NCBI GenBank assembly: GCA_002413455.1
Contig: DHXA01000258.1
Span: 1-15,441 of the forward strand
DNA: 15,441 bases
Reading direction: 5' to 3'
Source: Rhodanobacter sp. UBA5168
Lineage (GTDB): Bacteria; Pseudomonadota; Gammaproteobacteria; Xanthomonadales; Rhodanobacteraceae
Below the pieces are notes generated by a model. That model saw only the letters and a list, made by a program, of their open reading frames with translations, did not search any database and was not told the origin of the DNA. How positions within the stretch are numbered: position 1 is the stretch's first letter; the number at the start of each line of letters is the position of its first letter. A program made the translations under genes and the position numbers. Positions 1 to 7,356 of this stretch are shown here, piece after piece.

Positions 1-716
1 GACAGGTCGTCGCGCGGATCCGGCTCGGTGTAGCCCAGCGCATGCGCCTCACGCACCAGCGCGGAGAACGGCTGGCGGCCGTCGTGGCGATTGCATAGCC
101 AGGCCAGCGTGCCGGAGAACATGCCTTCCACGGCGAGCAGTTCGTCGCCGGTGTCGAGCAGATCGCGCAGCGTCTGCACCACCGGCAGCCCGGCACACAC
201 GGTGGCCTCGTAGCGGAAGCGTGCGCCGCCGGCGCAGGCCGCGCGGATCGCCTGCCAGCGCGCCAACGGTCCGCTGCCGGCGAGCTTGTTCGGCGTTACC
301 ACGTGGAGGCCGGCCGCGAGCCAGTGCGGATAGTGCGCGGCCACGTCGTCGTTCGCGCTGCAGTCGATCAGCAGCGCATGCCGGCCGTCGTCGCCACGCA
401 CGTGCTCGGCAAAGGCGTCGAGGTCGTTCGGCCGCCAGATCTGCGCACCACCGTGGCGGCCATTGAGTTCGGCATCGTCGCAGTCCAGCCACATGCGCTT
501 GCTGGCCACCACGCCGCACAGTCGCAGATCCAGTCCGCTGTCGCGGAGCAGTCGCGGCTGCGCGGCCCGCAACTGTTCCAGCAAGGCGCTGCCGACCCGG
601 CCGGGACCGATCACGCCGACCGCCAGCACGCGCCGGCGAAGGGGCGCTGCCGACGGCGGCCATGGAAGTGCAAGCCGTTGCGGATGTCCGGCAAGTTCGG
701 ACGCACAGATATTCAC
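1..716 (-). CDS. hom: homoserine dehydrogenase, monofunctional, N-terminal part (runs off left edge)
   Basis: NAD(P)-dependent reduction of aspartate semialdehyde to homoserine, the branch point to threonine and methionine; cytoplasmic. Translation from a GTG at 716 gives about 238 residues before the window ends. A Rossmann nucleotide-binding motif, GVIGPGRVG, lies near residues 34-42. It is followed by HVVTPNKLA (the NADP-binding/catalytic-domain junction seen in ThrA and MetL), EGMFSGTLAWL, and the family signature GYTEPDPRDDL at the edge. The start is supported by AGGAGGT at 721-727, only four bases from the GTG. Only about 30 residues precede the Rossmann motif, so there is no aspartokinase domain, unlike enterobacterial ThrA. 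The first 28 residues are poorly conserved in character, so a later start is possible. A thr-type leader lies directly upstream. thrB and thrC would be expected downstream (outside the window) if this is a threonine operon. Confidence 0.9.
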   Translation of the reverse strand, partial: MNICASELAGHPQRLALPWPPSAAPLRRRVLAVGVIGPGRVGSALLEQLRAAQPRLLRDSGLDLRLCGVVASKRMWLDCDDAELNGRHGGAQIWRPNDLDAFAEHVRGDDGRHALLIDCSANDDVAAHYPHWLAAGLHVVTPNKLAGSGPLARWQAIRAACAGGARFRYEATVCAGLPVVQTLRDLLDTGDELLAVEGMFSGTLAWLCNRHDGRQPFSALVREAHALGYTEPDPRDDL

Positions 717-776
717 GATGACCTCCTGTTGAGGCCCGTGCTCGCTGGCGGATCGGCTTGTGCTTGTGAGTACGCC

Positions 777-864
777 GGCCCGCCTCATCGAGGGCGGGGC
801 CGTTGCGTAGTGAAGAACCTAGTCGCGCACGGACACCCACCCCGACGGAGTCGGGGTGGGTGTC
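777..864 (-). promoter_or_regulatory. attenuator-like hairpins in the hom leader
   Basis: Hairpin 1 (864 to 832) has a perfect 15-bp stem, GACACCCACCCCGAC with its complement, and a 3-base loop. Its first arm lies inside the Thr codons of the leader peptide. Hairpin 2 (801 to 777) has about 10 pairs with two bulges and a 3-base loop, and sits between the leader stop and the hom ribosome site. The second arm of hairpin 1 (GGGTGGG) can instead pair with CCCGCCC in the first arm of hairpin 2, giving the 1:2, 2:3, 3:4 logic of amino-acid attenuators. A further small stem (TGGCGGC/GCCGCCA, 907-890) precedes the Thr codons. No T-run follows either main hairpin, so the stop may be a weak intrinsic terminator or may act otherwise. 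Confidence 0.5.
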
Positions 865-971
865 GTAATCGTGGTGGCGATGGAGCGGGTGGCGGCGCCC
901 GCCGCCAACGTCGCGCACCCGGCGGAAGCCGGGGTGGGGCGCATGCGTACTGGCGTGGAAAGCGGCGACAT
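819..971 (-). CDS. thr-type operon leader peptide (about 50 aa, or 41 aa from an internal ATG)
   Basis: This short reading frame lies in the leader of the homoserine dehydrogenase gene on the same strand. Residues 28-41 contain seven threonines and two isoleucines (for example IATTITTPTPT), very like the control-codon run of enterobacterial ThrL. The stop codon TAG is at 819-821, 102 bases before the hom GTG. Two starts are possible: ATG at 971, which nearly coincides with the predicted transcription start, and ATG at 944. Neither has a clear Shine-Dalgarno sequence. The Thr codons run straight into the left arm of a perfect 15-bp hairpin. The inferred role is to sense charged tRNA-Thr and tRNA-Ile by ribosome stalling. 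What is seen is the frame, the codon run and the hairpins; attenuation itself is inferred by analogy with the thr operon. Confidence 0.65.
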   Translation of the reverse strand: MSPLSTPVRMRPTPASAGCATLAAGAATRSIATTITTPTPTPSGWVSVRD

Positions 972-977
972 GCTTCG

Positions 978-1007
978 ACCTTAGAGGGATGGCTGCACCG
1001 CGGTCAA
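978..1007 (-). promoter_or_regulatory. sigma70-like promoter for the leader and homoserine dehydrogenase
   Basis: On the minus strand TTGACC (1007-1002) is followed after 18 bases by TAAGGT (983-978). This is a good -35 and a weaker -10. Transcription would start near 971, at or just before the first possible leader ATG. The methyltransferase gene upstream ends at 1051, so the promoter fills the short gap and hom would not depend on readthrough. Confidence 0.45.
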
Positions 1008-1050
1008 CAGATTCATTTGCAACTTTTCATCATATCCGCGGCTGCACGAG

Positions 1051-1776
1051 TCAATCCGCTACCTGCGCCATGAAGATCACCGATGCGGGCGTGCGTGTCC
1101 GCGGATGCAGCGGCTCGCGCCGTTCCAGCAGTCGCAGTCCGTGGTCCGCGAACAGTCCGATCCAGCTTTCCAGCGTACGGAAATACCACGGCGCCGGATC
1201 GCTGAAGCCGTCGCTGAAGCCTGCCCAGGAACCTTGCCGCCAGCCGTCCCGATAGGGGAGATCGCCACACGCGGCAACCGGATGAAGGGTCTGCACGAGG
1301 AACGTACCGTGCGGGTTGAGCAGTGAGCGGACGACACCGAACAAGCCCTCGACGGACTCCTTGCCGAGCAGGGCGAAGTTGCACACCACGGCATCGACGG
1401 ACAGTGCGAGCCGGCCGGCGATCACGTCCTCGTAGCTGGCCACGCGGAAGTCGCCGCCGCCGGCCTGCCGCGCCTGTTCGATCAGGGCGGGAATCGCATC
1501 GATCCCGATCACGCCGATGCCGGCGCCGGCAAGCGCGCGGGCCAGCCAGCCTTCCCCGCAGCCGATGTCGAGCACCGATCGTGGCGAGCGCTCGAGCGTG
1601 GCGCCGACGATGGCCCGATCGGTGACCAGCCGTCGGCTCTCGATCTGCTGCCCGCGCACGGCGGTCGTCCATGGCCCGGCGTTGACGCCCCACGAGTCGA
1701 TGATCCTGGCGTCGCTGAGTGGATCGATGCTCATGCCATTTGGATGGGTCGCGAATCGGCTTCGGCTGGAACGCAT
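1051..1776 (-). CDS. class I SAM-dependent methyltransferase
   Basis: 241-residue soluble protein. The SAM-binding motif VLDIGCGEGWLARAL is near residues 68-82. It is followed by the acidic strand-2 end VIGIDAI and by VDAVVCNFALLGKE (motif post-I/IV region). The N-terminal stretch with W, NAGPW and IESR resembles a family of uncharacterised bacterial methyltransferases acting on unknown small molecules. No substrate can be named from sequence. The start at 1776 is two bases past the stop of the upstream reductase gene, which favours translational coupling. An ATG at 1734 (MSIDPLSD) is an equally possible start, and neither has a strong ribosome site. It ends about 45 bases before the predicted hom promoter. 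Confidence 0.85.
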   Translation of the reverse strand: MRSSRSRFATHPNGMSIDPLSDARIIDSWGVNAGPWTTAVRGQQIESRRLVTDRAIVGATLERSPRSVLDIGCGEGWLARALAGAGIGVIGIDAIPALIEQARQAGGGDFRVASYEDVIAGRLALSVDAVVCNFALLGKESVEGLFGVVRSLLNPHGTFLVQTLHPVAACGDLPYRDGWRQGSWAGFSDGFSDPAPWYFRTLESWIGLFADHGLRLLERREPLHPRTRTPASVIFMAQVAD

Positions 1777-1778
1777 GG

Positions 1779-2300
1779 TCAGCTGGCAATCACGTACTCG
1801 CTTTGGACGAGGCCGCTGGCGTACTGCCGCGTTTCGACATGCCTGAGGATGATGTCGTGTTGCAGCGGTCCGAAAAGCGGGATCCCGGTGCCGATGAGCA
1901 CGGGCACGCGCGTGACGATGAGGCGTTGAATCAGCCCGGCCTGCAGGAACCGCTGAATGGTGATCCCGCCGTCCACATAGATGTGCCGGATACCGCGTGC
2001 GGCGAGCTGCGACGCGATGTCCTCCGGCGCTCCCGCCAAGTGCTCCACAACGGCTCCGGCAGGAGCCGGCGGCAGTGCCCGGCTGCTGAGCACGAACACC
2101 GGTTTGCTGCCGTACGGCCATGGGTCAAAGGCCAGCACGGTATCGAAAGTCCTGCGGCCGATGACCAGGGCATCCACCGTGGCCACGAACTCGTCATAGC
2201 CGTGAGGTTCGCCCCCGCCCGGCGGCAGGAAATCGAGTTCGTCGTTGGTTCGGGCCATGAAGCCGTCGAGACTGACACCGACAAAGACGGATGCTTTCAT
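1779..2300 (-). CDS. dihydrofolate reductase/RibD C-terminal family protein
   Basis: 173-residue protein of the RibD-C/DHFR fold. The N-terminus KASVFVGVSLDGFMA is the typical start of this family. VIGRRTFDTVL matches the cofactor-binding GR(R/K)T(F/Y) segment. IYVDGGITIQRFL near residues 110-125 is the conserved glycine-rich element, followed by PVLIGTGIPLF. Family members are NAD(P)H-dependent reductases of pterin- or pyrimidine-like substrates, most without a known reaction. The start at 2300 is chosen because GGGAGGT lies six bases upstream; a longer frame to 2330 lacks this. It probably forms an operon with the methyltransferase immediately downstream. The ribosome site is one of the clearest in the window. 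Confidence 0.88.
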   Translation of the reverse strand: MKASVFVGVSLDGFMARTNDELDFLPPGGGEPHGYDEFVATVDALVIGRRTFDTVLAFDPWPYGSKPVFVLSSRALPPAPAGAVVEHLAGAPEDIASQLAARGIRHIYVDGGITIQRFLQAGLIQRLIVTRVPVLIGTGIPLFGPLQHDIILRHVETRQYASGLVQSEYVIAS

Positions 2301-2384
2301 GAGCGAACCTCCCGTTGCTGCCTGAACCAAGTCGTGCAGTGAGCCGGTTTCGGCCTGAGTGAATGGCTGGACGTTGCCGGGTAC

Positions 2385-2816
2385 TCACCCGAGCCGGGCA
2401 CGAAAGTGGAAGCACTCGATGCCGAAGCCCTCGCGAAAATAGAACCGGTGCGCCTGCTCCCGGGTGACGCGCGAGATGAGCTGGATCTCGCTGCAGCCAA
2501 GTGTGCGCCCCTCGTCCTTGAGCCGTGCGATCAGCCGTGCGCCGTGGCCGCGTGAACGCACGCGTTCGTCGGCAACGAGGTCGTCGACGTACAAAAGGCT
2601 CCCGCAGTACAGCATGTTCATCACCCGGTAGGCAGCGACGGCCCGAACCGTGTCCCCTTCCGATAGCGCCAGCAGCCTGAGCCCGTCGCTCGCCATGAGG
2701 CTCCTGATCATCGGGACGTACGCCGCCCGCTCAAGATGCGGACGAAGCTGCTGCATGACATCGAAGGTCGCGGCAATCTGCTCGTCGGTTTCAGCGTGGG
2801 CGATGTCGATGGTCAT
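2385..2816 (-). CDS. GNAT family N-acetyltransferase
   Basis: 143-residue protein with the GNAT fold. LLYVDDLVADERVRSRGHGARL (near residues 74-95) contains beta4 and the acetyl-CoA pyrophosphate loop R-x-x-G-x-G/A as RSRGHGA. The C-terminal HRFYFREGFGIECFHF is the usual beta5-alpha4 segment with the Tyr/Phe pair. The acceptor substrate is unknown; small GNATs acetylate amines on antibiotics, amino acids or proteins. Upstream sequence shows no strong ribosome site. The gene is 84 bases upstream of the reductase gene, so the three minus-strand genes could be one transcript, although the reductase also has its own strong ribosome site. Confidence 0.88.
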   Translation of the reverse strand: MTIDIAHAETDEQIAATFDVMQQLRPHLERAAYVPMIRSLMASDGLRLLALSEGDTVRAVAAYRVMNMLYCGSLLYVDDLVADERVRSRGHGARLIARLKDEGRTLGCSEIQLISRVTREQAHRFYFREGFGIECFHFRARLG

Positions 2817-2930
2817 GAATGTCGAACGCTTGAAACGGGTTGGGTGACGGTCTGCATCAGGTCATTGAGCGGGTCTGGCTCGATTCGCCAATGCTCGAAA
2901 GCACCTTTTCGCTTTCCGGCGATTGCCATC

Positions 2931-4943
2931 TCAGCGTGACAGATCGATCGCGTACGTGGCGGTACCGTCGCCGTGGTCCTTGATCTGGTGGATGTTGTGC
3001 AGGCCGGCGTCGCGTGCCACGTCCTGCTTGCCGCTGGCCGCCGTGAACACGATCGGACCGCGCGCCTTCAACGGCGCGAATACCCATGAGGTCGGTTCGA
3101 GGTCAGCGGTGCCGATCCGGTGCCGACGTTCCAGCCACTTCGCCAGGATCTCGCGGGTGCCGTCAGGTGCGGCCAGCACGATGTTGTTGCCGTCGAGGCC
3201 GGGGAAGTCGCCGCCGCCGCTGGCGCGGTAGTTGTTGGTGACGATGATGAACGGGTCGGTCGGTGCGACCGGCTTGCCCTTGAAAGTCAACGTGGTGATG
3301 CGCTGGCCGACCGGCTTGGAGACGTCGATGACGTAATGGATGCCGCCCTGGATCTGGTCGAAGTTGTAGCCGACATAGTGGCTGTTGATCAGCGCCTGTT
3401 CGCCGCTCCTGGCCGGGTCGATGCGGTTGAAGCGCTGGGCGGATTTCTCCAGCCAGGCCTTGAGGCCGGCGCCGTCGGTTTTCACGGCGGCCAGGGTGTT
3501 CGGATAGAAGTACAGATCGGCGGCGCTGCGCAGGGTCAGTGGGCCGGCGGCGACATCGGTGTAGTCGTCGGGGCCGCCGAAGCCGGTGCGGAAAGCGGCG
3601 GCGGCGGACAGCACCGGCACGTTGGCCAGCTCCGGATGCAGGCGCGGCAGCTCCCTGCGCACGTAGTCGGCTTGGGCGGCGTTGATCGGTGCCAGCGCAG
3701 TCATGTTGCCCTCGTCGGCAAAGTAACTGCTCATGCGCAGCGCGCTTTCGCCAATCGGCGTGTTGACGTAGGCGATCGCCGCTTCATGGGCCTGCTGCAC
3801 CAGCGGTGCGATGGCGGGATCGGCCGGCACGCACGGGCCCTTTTCCTTGCCCGAGGTGATCGGGCAGATCGGCCGCACTTCGCTATGCGTATTGTCGAGG
3901 TCGACCACCCAGCGATCCTGCTGGCGATTCAGCACCAGCTGGATCACGCCCAGATCCTTGCCGAAGAAACCGCCCATCACCGCGGGCACGTTGCGCACGA
4001 AACCGAGGTGGGCGTCGACGTCCTTCATGCCGGCGTAGTGCGGGCCGGGGAACTCGGTGTGCGAGTGGCCGAGCAGCAGCACGTCGATGCCGGGCACGCC
4101 GGCCAGATACCAGCCCGCGTTCTCCATCTGCGGAGTGTACGGGGCCGTGTCGAGGCCGCCATGCAGGATCGCCACGATCAGGTCGGGATGCTGCGCCTGC
4201 AGTTCCGGCAGGTACTTCCGCGCCGCCTCGACCACACCGCTGACGCTGACCTTGCCGGCGAGGTTCTGTTTGTCCCAATCGATGATCGGCGGCGGGGTGA
4301 AGCCGATGATGCCGAGCCGCAGCGGCACGCGGATCTTGCTGCCGTCCGCGGTATAGGCCTCGATGGTCTTGCTGACGATCGTCCACGGCTTGAAGATCGG
4401 TGCGCCGTCGCGCGTGCTGTAGACGTTGGACAGCACCAGCGGGAAATGCGGGCCGGCGCAGCGGTTGCTGTGGCCGCCGTCCACGTTCATCGGCGTGCCG
4501 GTGACCTGCGACAGGAAACCGAGACCGTAGTTGAATTCGTGGTTGCCGGCGGTGCCACCGTCGTAGCCGATCGCATCCATCGCCTTGTAGATCGCCAACT
4601 CCTGATCGCAGCCGACCGGCTTCACCAGTGCCTGGTAGTCGGCCAGTACGCTGCCCTGGATGGTGTCGCCGCTGTCGAACAGGAAGGTGTTGGGGAATTC
4701 CGCGCGGGCGCGGCGGATCAGCGTGGCGGTGCGTTCGTAGCCGAGCGAGTCGTCCGACTTGAGCTTGTAGTAGTCGTAACTCAGCACGTTGGAATGCACG
4801 TCGGTGGTTTCCAGGATCGCCACCTTCGCGCGGGCGCCGTCCGGTGTCTTGCCGGACCGCCAGGGCAGCGCGGCACAGCCCGTAAGCAGGGCGATGGTGA
4901 GGGCGACGAGCGGGGTGGCGAACGGGGTCAGGCGTGGCGACAT
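2931..4943 (-). CDS. cpdB: 2',3'-cyclic-nucleotide 2'-phosphodiesterase/3'-nucleotidase, lipoprotein (CpdB/UshA family)
   Basis: 670-residue exported enzyme that hydrolyses 2',3'-cyclic nucleotides and then 3'-nucleotides, releasing nucleoside and phosphate. The N-terminus ends in a lipobox (LLTGC, Cys23), implying a lipid anchor, whereas E. coli CpdB (647 aa) is a soluble periplasmic protein. The N-terminal metallophosphoesterase domain has all dimetal motifs: TDVHS (D48, H50), FDSGD (90-93), GNHEF (133-137), HGG (261) and GHSH (292-295). The C-terminal nucleotide-binding domain carries YNFDQIQGG and NNYRASGGGDFPG. The start at 4943 is set by the signal peptide; the open frame continues upstream but without protein-like character. 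A short inverted repeat (GAAAGC/GCTTTC, 2897-2916) just past the stop could end the transcript. A degenerate PhoB-like site lies about 143 bases upstream of the ATG. Confidence 0.92.
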   Translation of the reverse strand: MSPRLTPFATPLVALTIALLTGCAALPWRSGKTPDGARAKVAILETTDVHSNVLSYDYYKLKSDDSLGYERTATLIRRARAEFPNTFLFDSGDTIQGSVLADYQALVKPVGCDQELAIYKAMDAIGYDGGTAGNHEFNYGLGFLSQVTGTPMNVDGGHSNRCAGPHFPLVLSNVYSTRDGAPIFKPWTIVSKTIEAYTADGSKIRVPLRLGIIGFTPPPIIDWDKQNLAGKVSVSGVVEAARKYLPELQAQHPDLIVAILHGGLDTAPYTPQMENAGWYLAGVPGIDVLLLGHSHTEFPGPHYAGMKDVDAHLGFVRNVPAVMGGFFGKDLGVIQLVLNRQQDRWVVDLDNTHSEVRPICPITSGKEKGPCVPADPAIAPLVQQAHEAAIAYVNTPIGESALRMSSYFADEGNMTALAPINAAQADYVRRELPRLHPELANVPVLSAAAAFRTGFGGPDDYTDVAAGPLTLRSAADLYFYPNTLAAVKTDGAGLKAWLEKSAQRFNRIDPARSGEQALINSHYVGYNFDQIQGGIHYVIDVSKPVGQRITTLTFKGKPVAPTDPFIIVTNNYRASGGGDFPGLDGNNIVLAAPDGTREILAKWLERRHRIGTADLEPTSWVFAPLKARGPIVFTAASGKQDVARDAGLHNIHQIKDHGDGTATYAIDLSR

Positions 4944-5086
4944 GGCGATTCCGTGGGCGTACAGGTTCAGACCGCGGAAACTAGCAGATCGGGGTGACCG
5001 GTTGCGCCTTGCGGCGGCGACAATCCCCAACGCCAGTGGAACGGCGGGGCGGTAGCTCCTGTCTGCTGCAGGCGCAAGACCGTAAG

Positions 5087-5104
5087 ATGGCGTTTCAGTG
5101 ACAT
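5087..5104 (-). promoter_or_regulatory. candidate PhoB-like box upstream of cpdB
   Basis: Read on the minus strand the site is ATGTCAC-TGAA-ACGCCAT. The first half fits the Pho-box half-site (C/T)TGTCA(T/C) at 6 of 7, the spacer is four bases, and the second half matches at only 4 of 7. It lies in the divergent interval between cpdB and the phosphoglycerol transferase gene. It may be chance; its weight comes from similar sites upstream of two other phosphodiesterase genes here. Confidence 0.25.
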
Positions 5105-5133
5105 CGGGTCCTACAGGGGGACTTTTTCCCATC

Positions 5134-6846
5134 ATGCGTCGACTGTTTTCCAGCGTCACCCGGGCCCGTGTGGTGTCGCTATGCGCGATGATCTTCTTCG
5201 CCGGCTGCATTGTGCTCACGGCGTGGCAGGAGCCGGTCCTGGAGCAGCGGGCCTTCATCATGGGGCTGATGCTGTGCACGTTCGGTGCGCTGTTGTTCCT
5301 GTTTGCCCGGTTTGCCACGGCGCTGCTGGTCGGGGGTGCGCTGTTTGTGGCGCTGAAATTCATTTCGGTACTGAAGCTGCGTTATCTCGACTCGCAACTG
5401 ATGCCGTCGGATTTCATCTATTACGTGCGTACGAGCCTGGTCGACACTTTGCGGCACTACCCGCATCTGTACACGCTGGGTATCGGGTTGTGCGTGATCC
5501 TGCCGCCGCTGTTGTGGCTGGTATGGCGCTGGGACTGGCGTGTGCTGGGCGGGCTGGGGCCACGGGTTGCCGCCGGCGTGCGCATCGGCGGCATCGCGCT
5601 GAGCGCGCTGGCGTTCTGGCTGTGCATGATGCCCACCGGTCTGTTCGCGCAAGTGCATTCGCGCAACGTCTGGGAGAAGTTGTCCGACGATGCGCAATTG
5701 ACGAATTTCTTCGTCAATTTCCGCGATTCGGATGTGCAGCTGCCGGCGATGGCCAGCGATGCCGTCGCCGAACAGGCGTGGGGCGCCACTGCGGCGGGTA
5801 CGCCGGGCGTTGCGCATGCGTCGTACCCGGACATCGTGCAGGTGCTGGAGGAGAGCACGTTCGACCCGTCGATCTACACGGCCTGCAACGTGCCGCAATG
5901 CCGGGTGGCGATGTTCCGGCCGGATGCGCGCACCCGCGCGCATGGCGTGCTGCGCGTCCACACGTTTGGTGGCGGCACCTGGGTCAGCGAGTTCGCCGCG
6001 CTGACCGGCATGCCGCAGGACATCTTCGGCCCCGGCGGCATGTATGCGCCGTATGTGCTGGCGCCGAAAGTACATGACGCGCTGGCGCTGCAGCTGCGCC
6101 GGCTCGGCTATCAGACGATCGGGATCTATCCCACGGAAGCCAGTTTCATCAACGGCAGCAACGCGTATCAGGCCTATGGTTTCGACCACCTGTACGGCGC
6201 CAGCGAGCTGGGGCTGGAAGAGTGGGAGGAAAGCGACGCGCAGATGTTCGCCGCCGCCAAGCGCCTTTACGACAAGCTGAAGAAGCCGGGCCAGCCGGTG
6301 TTCGTGATGATCCTGACGCTGAACCAGCACGGCCCGCACGATGACGAGCCGATGTCGGAGCTGCGCGCCCCGTTCCGCAACCTGCTGCGCGGATTGTCGC
6401 CCGGCGCGGCACTGAACTTCGACACCTACCTGTCGCGCCTGCGCGATTCCGACGTGGCCATGCGCGGGCTGGAACACGATTTCCTCGACCGGCCGGAGCC
6501 GACCGTGCTGATGCACTTCGGCGATCACCAGCCGTCGTTCGGCGGCGAGATCCGCAATCTGCAGCGCAAATTGCCGGCGGAGCTGCAGCAGTACCACGAC
6601 TACCTCACTTACTACATGCTGAAAAGCAACTTCGTCGGCACGCCGATCCCGAGCTACCCGATGCTGGACATCGCGTTCCTGCCGAGCATGGTGCTGCAGG
6701 CTGCCGGGGTGCCGACCGACCCGTATTTTTCCGCGGCGATCGCGCTACGCACGCGCTGCAACGGTCTGTACGACGACTGCGCCGTACCGGGACTGGTCGA
6801 GTCCTACCACGCGTGGACAATCGGCCGGCTGCACGTATACCAATGA
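5134..6846 (+). CDS. LtaS/MdoB-type phosphoglycerol transferase (membrane sulfatase-fold enzyme)
   Basis: 570-residue inner-membrane protein with an extracytoplasmic alkaline-phosphatase/sulfatase domain. Four to five hydrophobic helices span about residues 13-30, 42-58, 60-80, 112-131 and 149-168. The catalytic domain carries the four residues expected by analogy with S. aureus LtaS: Glu240 in LEES, nucleophile Thr282 in GGGTWVSEF, and Asp464-His465 in HFGDHQPSF. The probable substrate-binding His399 lies in LNQHGPH. Known family reactions move phosphoglycerol from phosphatidylglycerol onto teichoic acid or periplasmic glucans. In a Gram-negative, a glucan (OpgB-like) or another envelope acceptor is likeliest, but no opgG/opgH neighbours are seen. 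The start at ATG 5134 has AGGGGGA upstream with a long spacing; a GTG at 5098 is the alternative. It is divergent from cpdB. Confidence 0.85.
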   Translation: MRRLFSSVTRARVVSLCAMIFFAGCIVLTAWQEPVLEQRAFIMGLMLCTFGALLFLFARFATALLVGGALFVALKFISVLKLRYLDSQLMPSDFIYYVRTSLVDTLRHYPHLYTLGIGLCVILPPLLWLVWRWDWRVLGGLGPRVAAGVRIGGIALSALAFWLCMMPTGLFAQVHSRNVWEKLSDDAQLTNFFVNFRDSDVQLPAMASDAVAEQAWGATAAGTPGVAHASYPDIVQVLEESTFDPSIYTACNVPQCRVAMFRPDARTRAHGVLRVHTFGGGTWVSEFAALTGMPQDIFGPGGMYAPYVLAPKVHDALALQLRRLGYQTIGIYPTEASFINGSNAYQAYGFDHLYGASELGLEEWEESDAQMFAAAKRLYDKLKKPGQPVFVMILTLNQHGPHDDEPMSELRAPFRNLLRGLSPGAALNFDTYLSRLRDSDVAMRGLEHDFLDRPEPTVLMHFGDHQPSFGGEIRNLQRKLPAELQQYHDYLTYYMLKSNFVGTPIPSYPMLDIAFLPSMVLQAAGVPTDPYFSAAIALRTRCNGLYDDCAVPGLVESYHAWTIGRLHVYQ

Positions 6847-6867
6847 GCCACCCCGGCTGAGCCGAAT

Positions 6868-6895
6868 GGGTCAGGCGCGGGCCACTTTCTGACCC
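6868..6895 (+). terminator. possible terminator hairpin after the phosphoglycerol transferase gene
   Basis: GGGTCAG at 6868-6874 pairs perfectly with CTGACCC at 6889-6895, with a 14-base loop, 21 bases past the stop codon. No T-run follows, so at best this is a weak or Rho-assisted end. The rest of the interval up to 7075 shows only GC-rich palindromes and no convincing promoter. Confidence 0.3.
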
Positions 6896-7075
6896 GGGCG
6901 GTCACGCCGCGATGGTTTTCTCCCGGCTTCACATGGCCCGGCCGGGCAGTTGTCCTGGGGGCGCGCTGGTCTCGGGTGCGAACGCCCGCACCGCATGCGC
7001 GGCGGCTCGCCTGAGGGCGGCGCTCCGTGTTCACGTTGTCGGCGTGCTGGCAGGCGTCTTGCTTTGCATTGCGGC

Positions 7076-7327
7076 ATGAGCCACCGCAACCCCGCCCCTC
7101 CCGCAAGCGTTGCCCCCGCGTCGCAAGATCATCCGCCAGCGCTTGACGACGCAGCGCGCGAGCAGCACATGCGCGCGCTGGGGCTGTCCGGCGAAACCCG
7201 ACGCTTCCTGCACGATCTTCACGTGGCCGAGAAGCAGCTCAACGACGCCTTCTACGTGGGCCACCAGGGCGGCGAACTGGAGCAGCGGATTATCCGGGTC
7301 TATCGCGAAATGTACGGGGCCGGCTGA
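7076..7327 (+). CDS. small uncharacterised protein, 83 aa
   Basis: Not recognised. The frame from ATG 7076 has a proline/alanine-rich, probably disordered first 24 residues. It is followed by a charged helical-looking segment (REQHMRALGLSGETRRFLHDL) and then LHVAEKQLNDAFYVGHQGGELEQRI. Third positions are strongly G/C in this frame, which supports real coding. There is no signal peptide or membrane segment, so the protein would be cytoplasmic. No good ribosome site is seen, and an in-frame start farther upstream at 6950 would add a low-complexity arginine-rich region that does not look like protein. Its stop codon lies inside an inverted repeat shared with the convergent downstream gene. Confidence 0.6.
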   Translation: MSHRNPAPPASVAPASQDHPPALDDAAREQHMRALGLSGETRRFLHDLHVAEKQLNDAFYVGHQGGELEQRIIRVYREMYGAG

Positions 7328-7356
7328 GCCGACCCGCGCTGCCGCGTGCGGCTCAG
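7324..7356. terminator. bidirectional hairpin between two convergent genes
   Basis: CTGAGCCG at 7324-7331 pairs with CGGCTCAG at 7349-7356. The loop holds an inner CGCG/CGCG stem. The two stop codons, TGA at 7325-7327 on plus and the complement of TCA at 7353-7355 on minus, both lie in the stem, so one structure could end both transcripts. There is no T-run on either side. Confidence 0.35.

Noticed and set aside
49..918. Minus-strand 289-codon frame from 918 overlapping the hom gene and its leader
   Set aside because: It reads hom in the wrong frame and is arginine-rich; the hom frame contains the Rossmann and GYTEPDPRDDL motifs.
3120..4997. Plus-strand open frame of 625 codons opposite the CpdB-family gene
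   Set aside because: It mirrors a gene with complete metal motifs and a lipobox; its translation is a low-complexity run of Ala, Val, Gly, His and Arg, as expected from the complement of a GC-rich gene.
5179..6597. Minus-strand 472-codon frame opposite the phosphoglycerol transferase gene
   Set aside because: Gln/Arg/His-rich shadow; the plus strand carries membrane helices and the LtaS catalytic residues.
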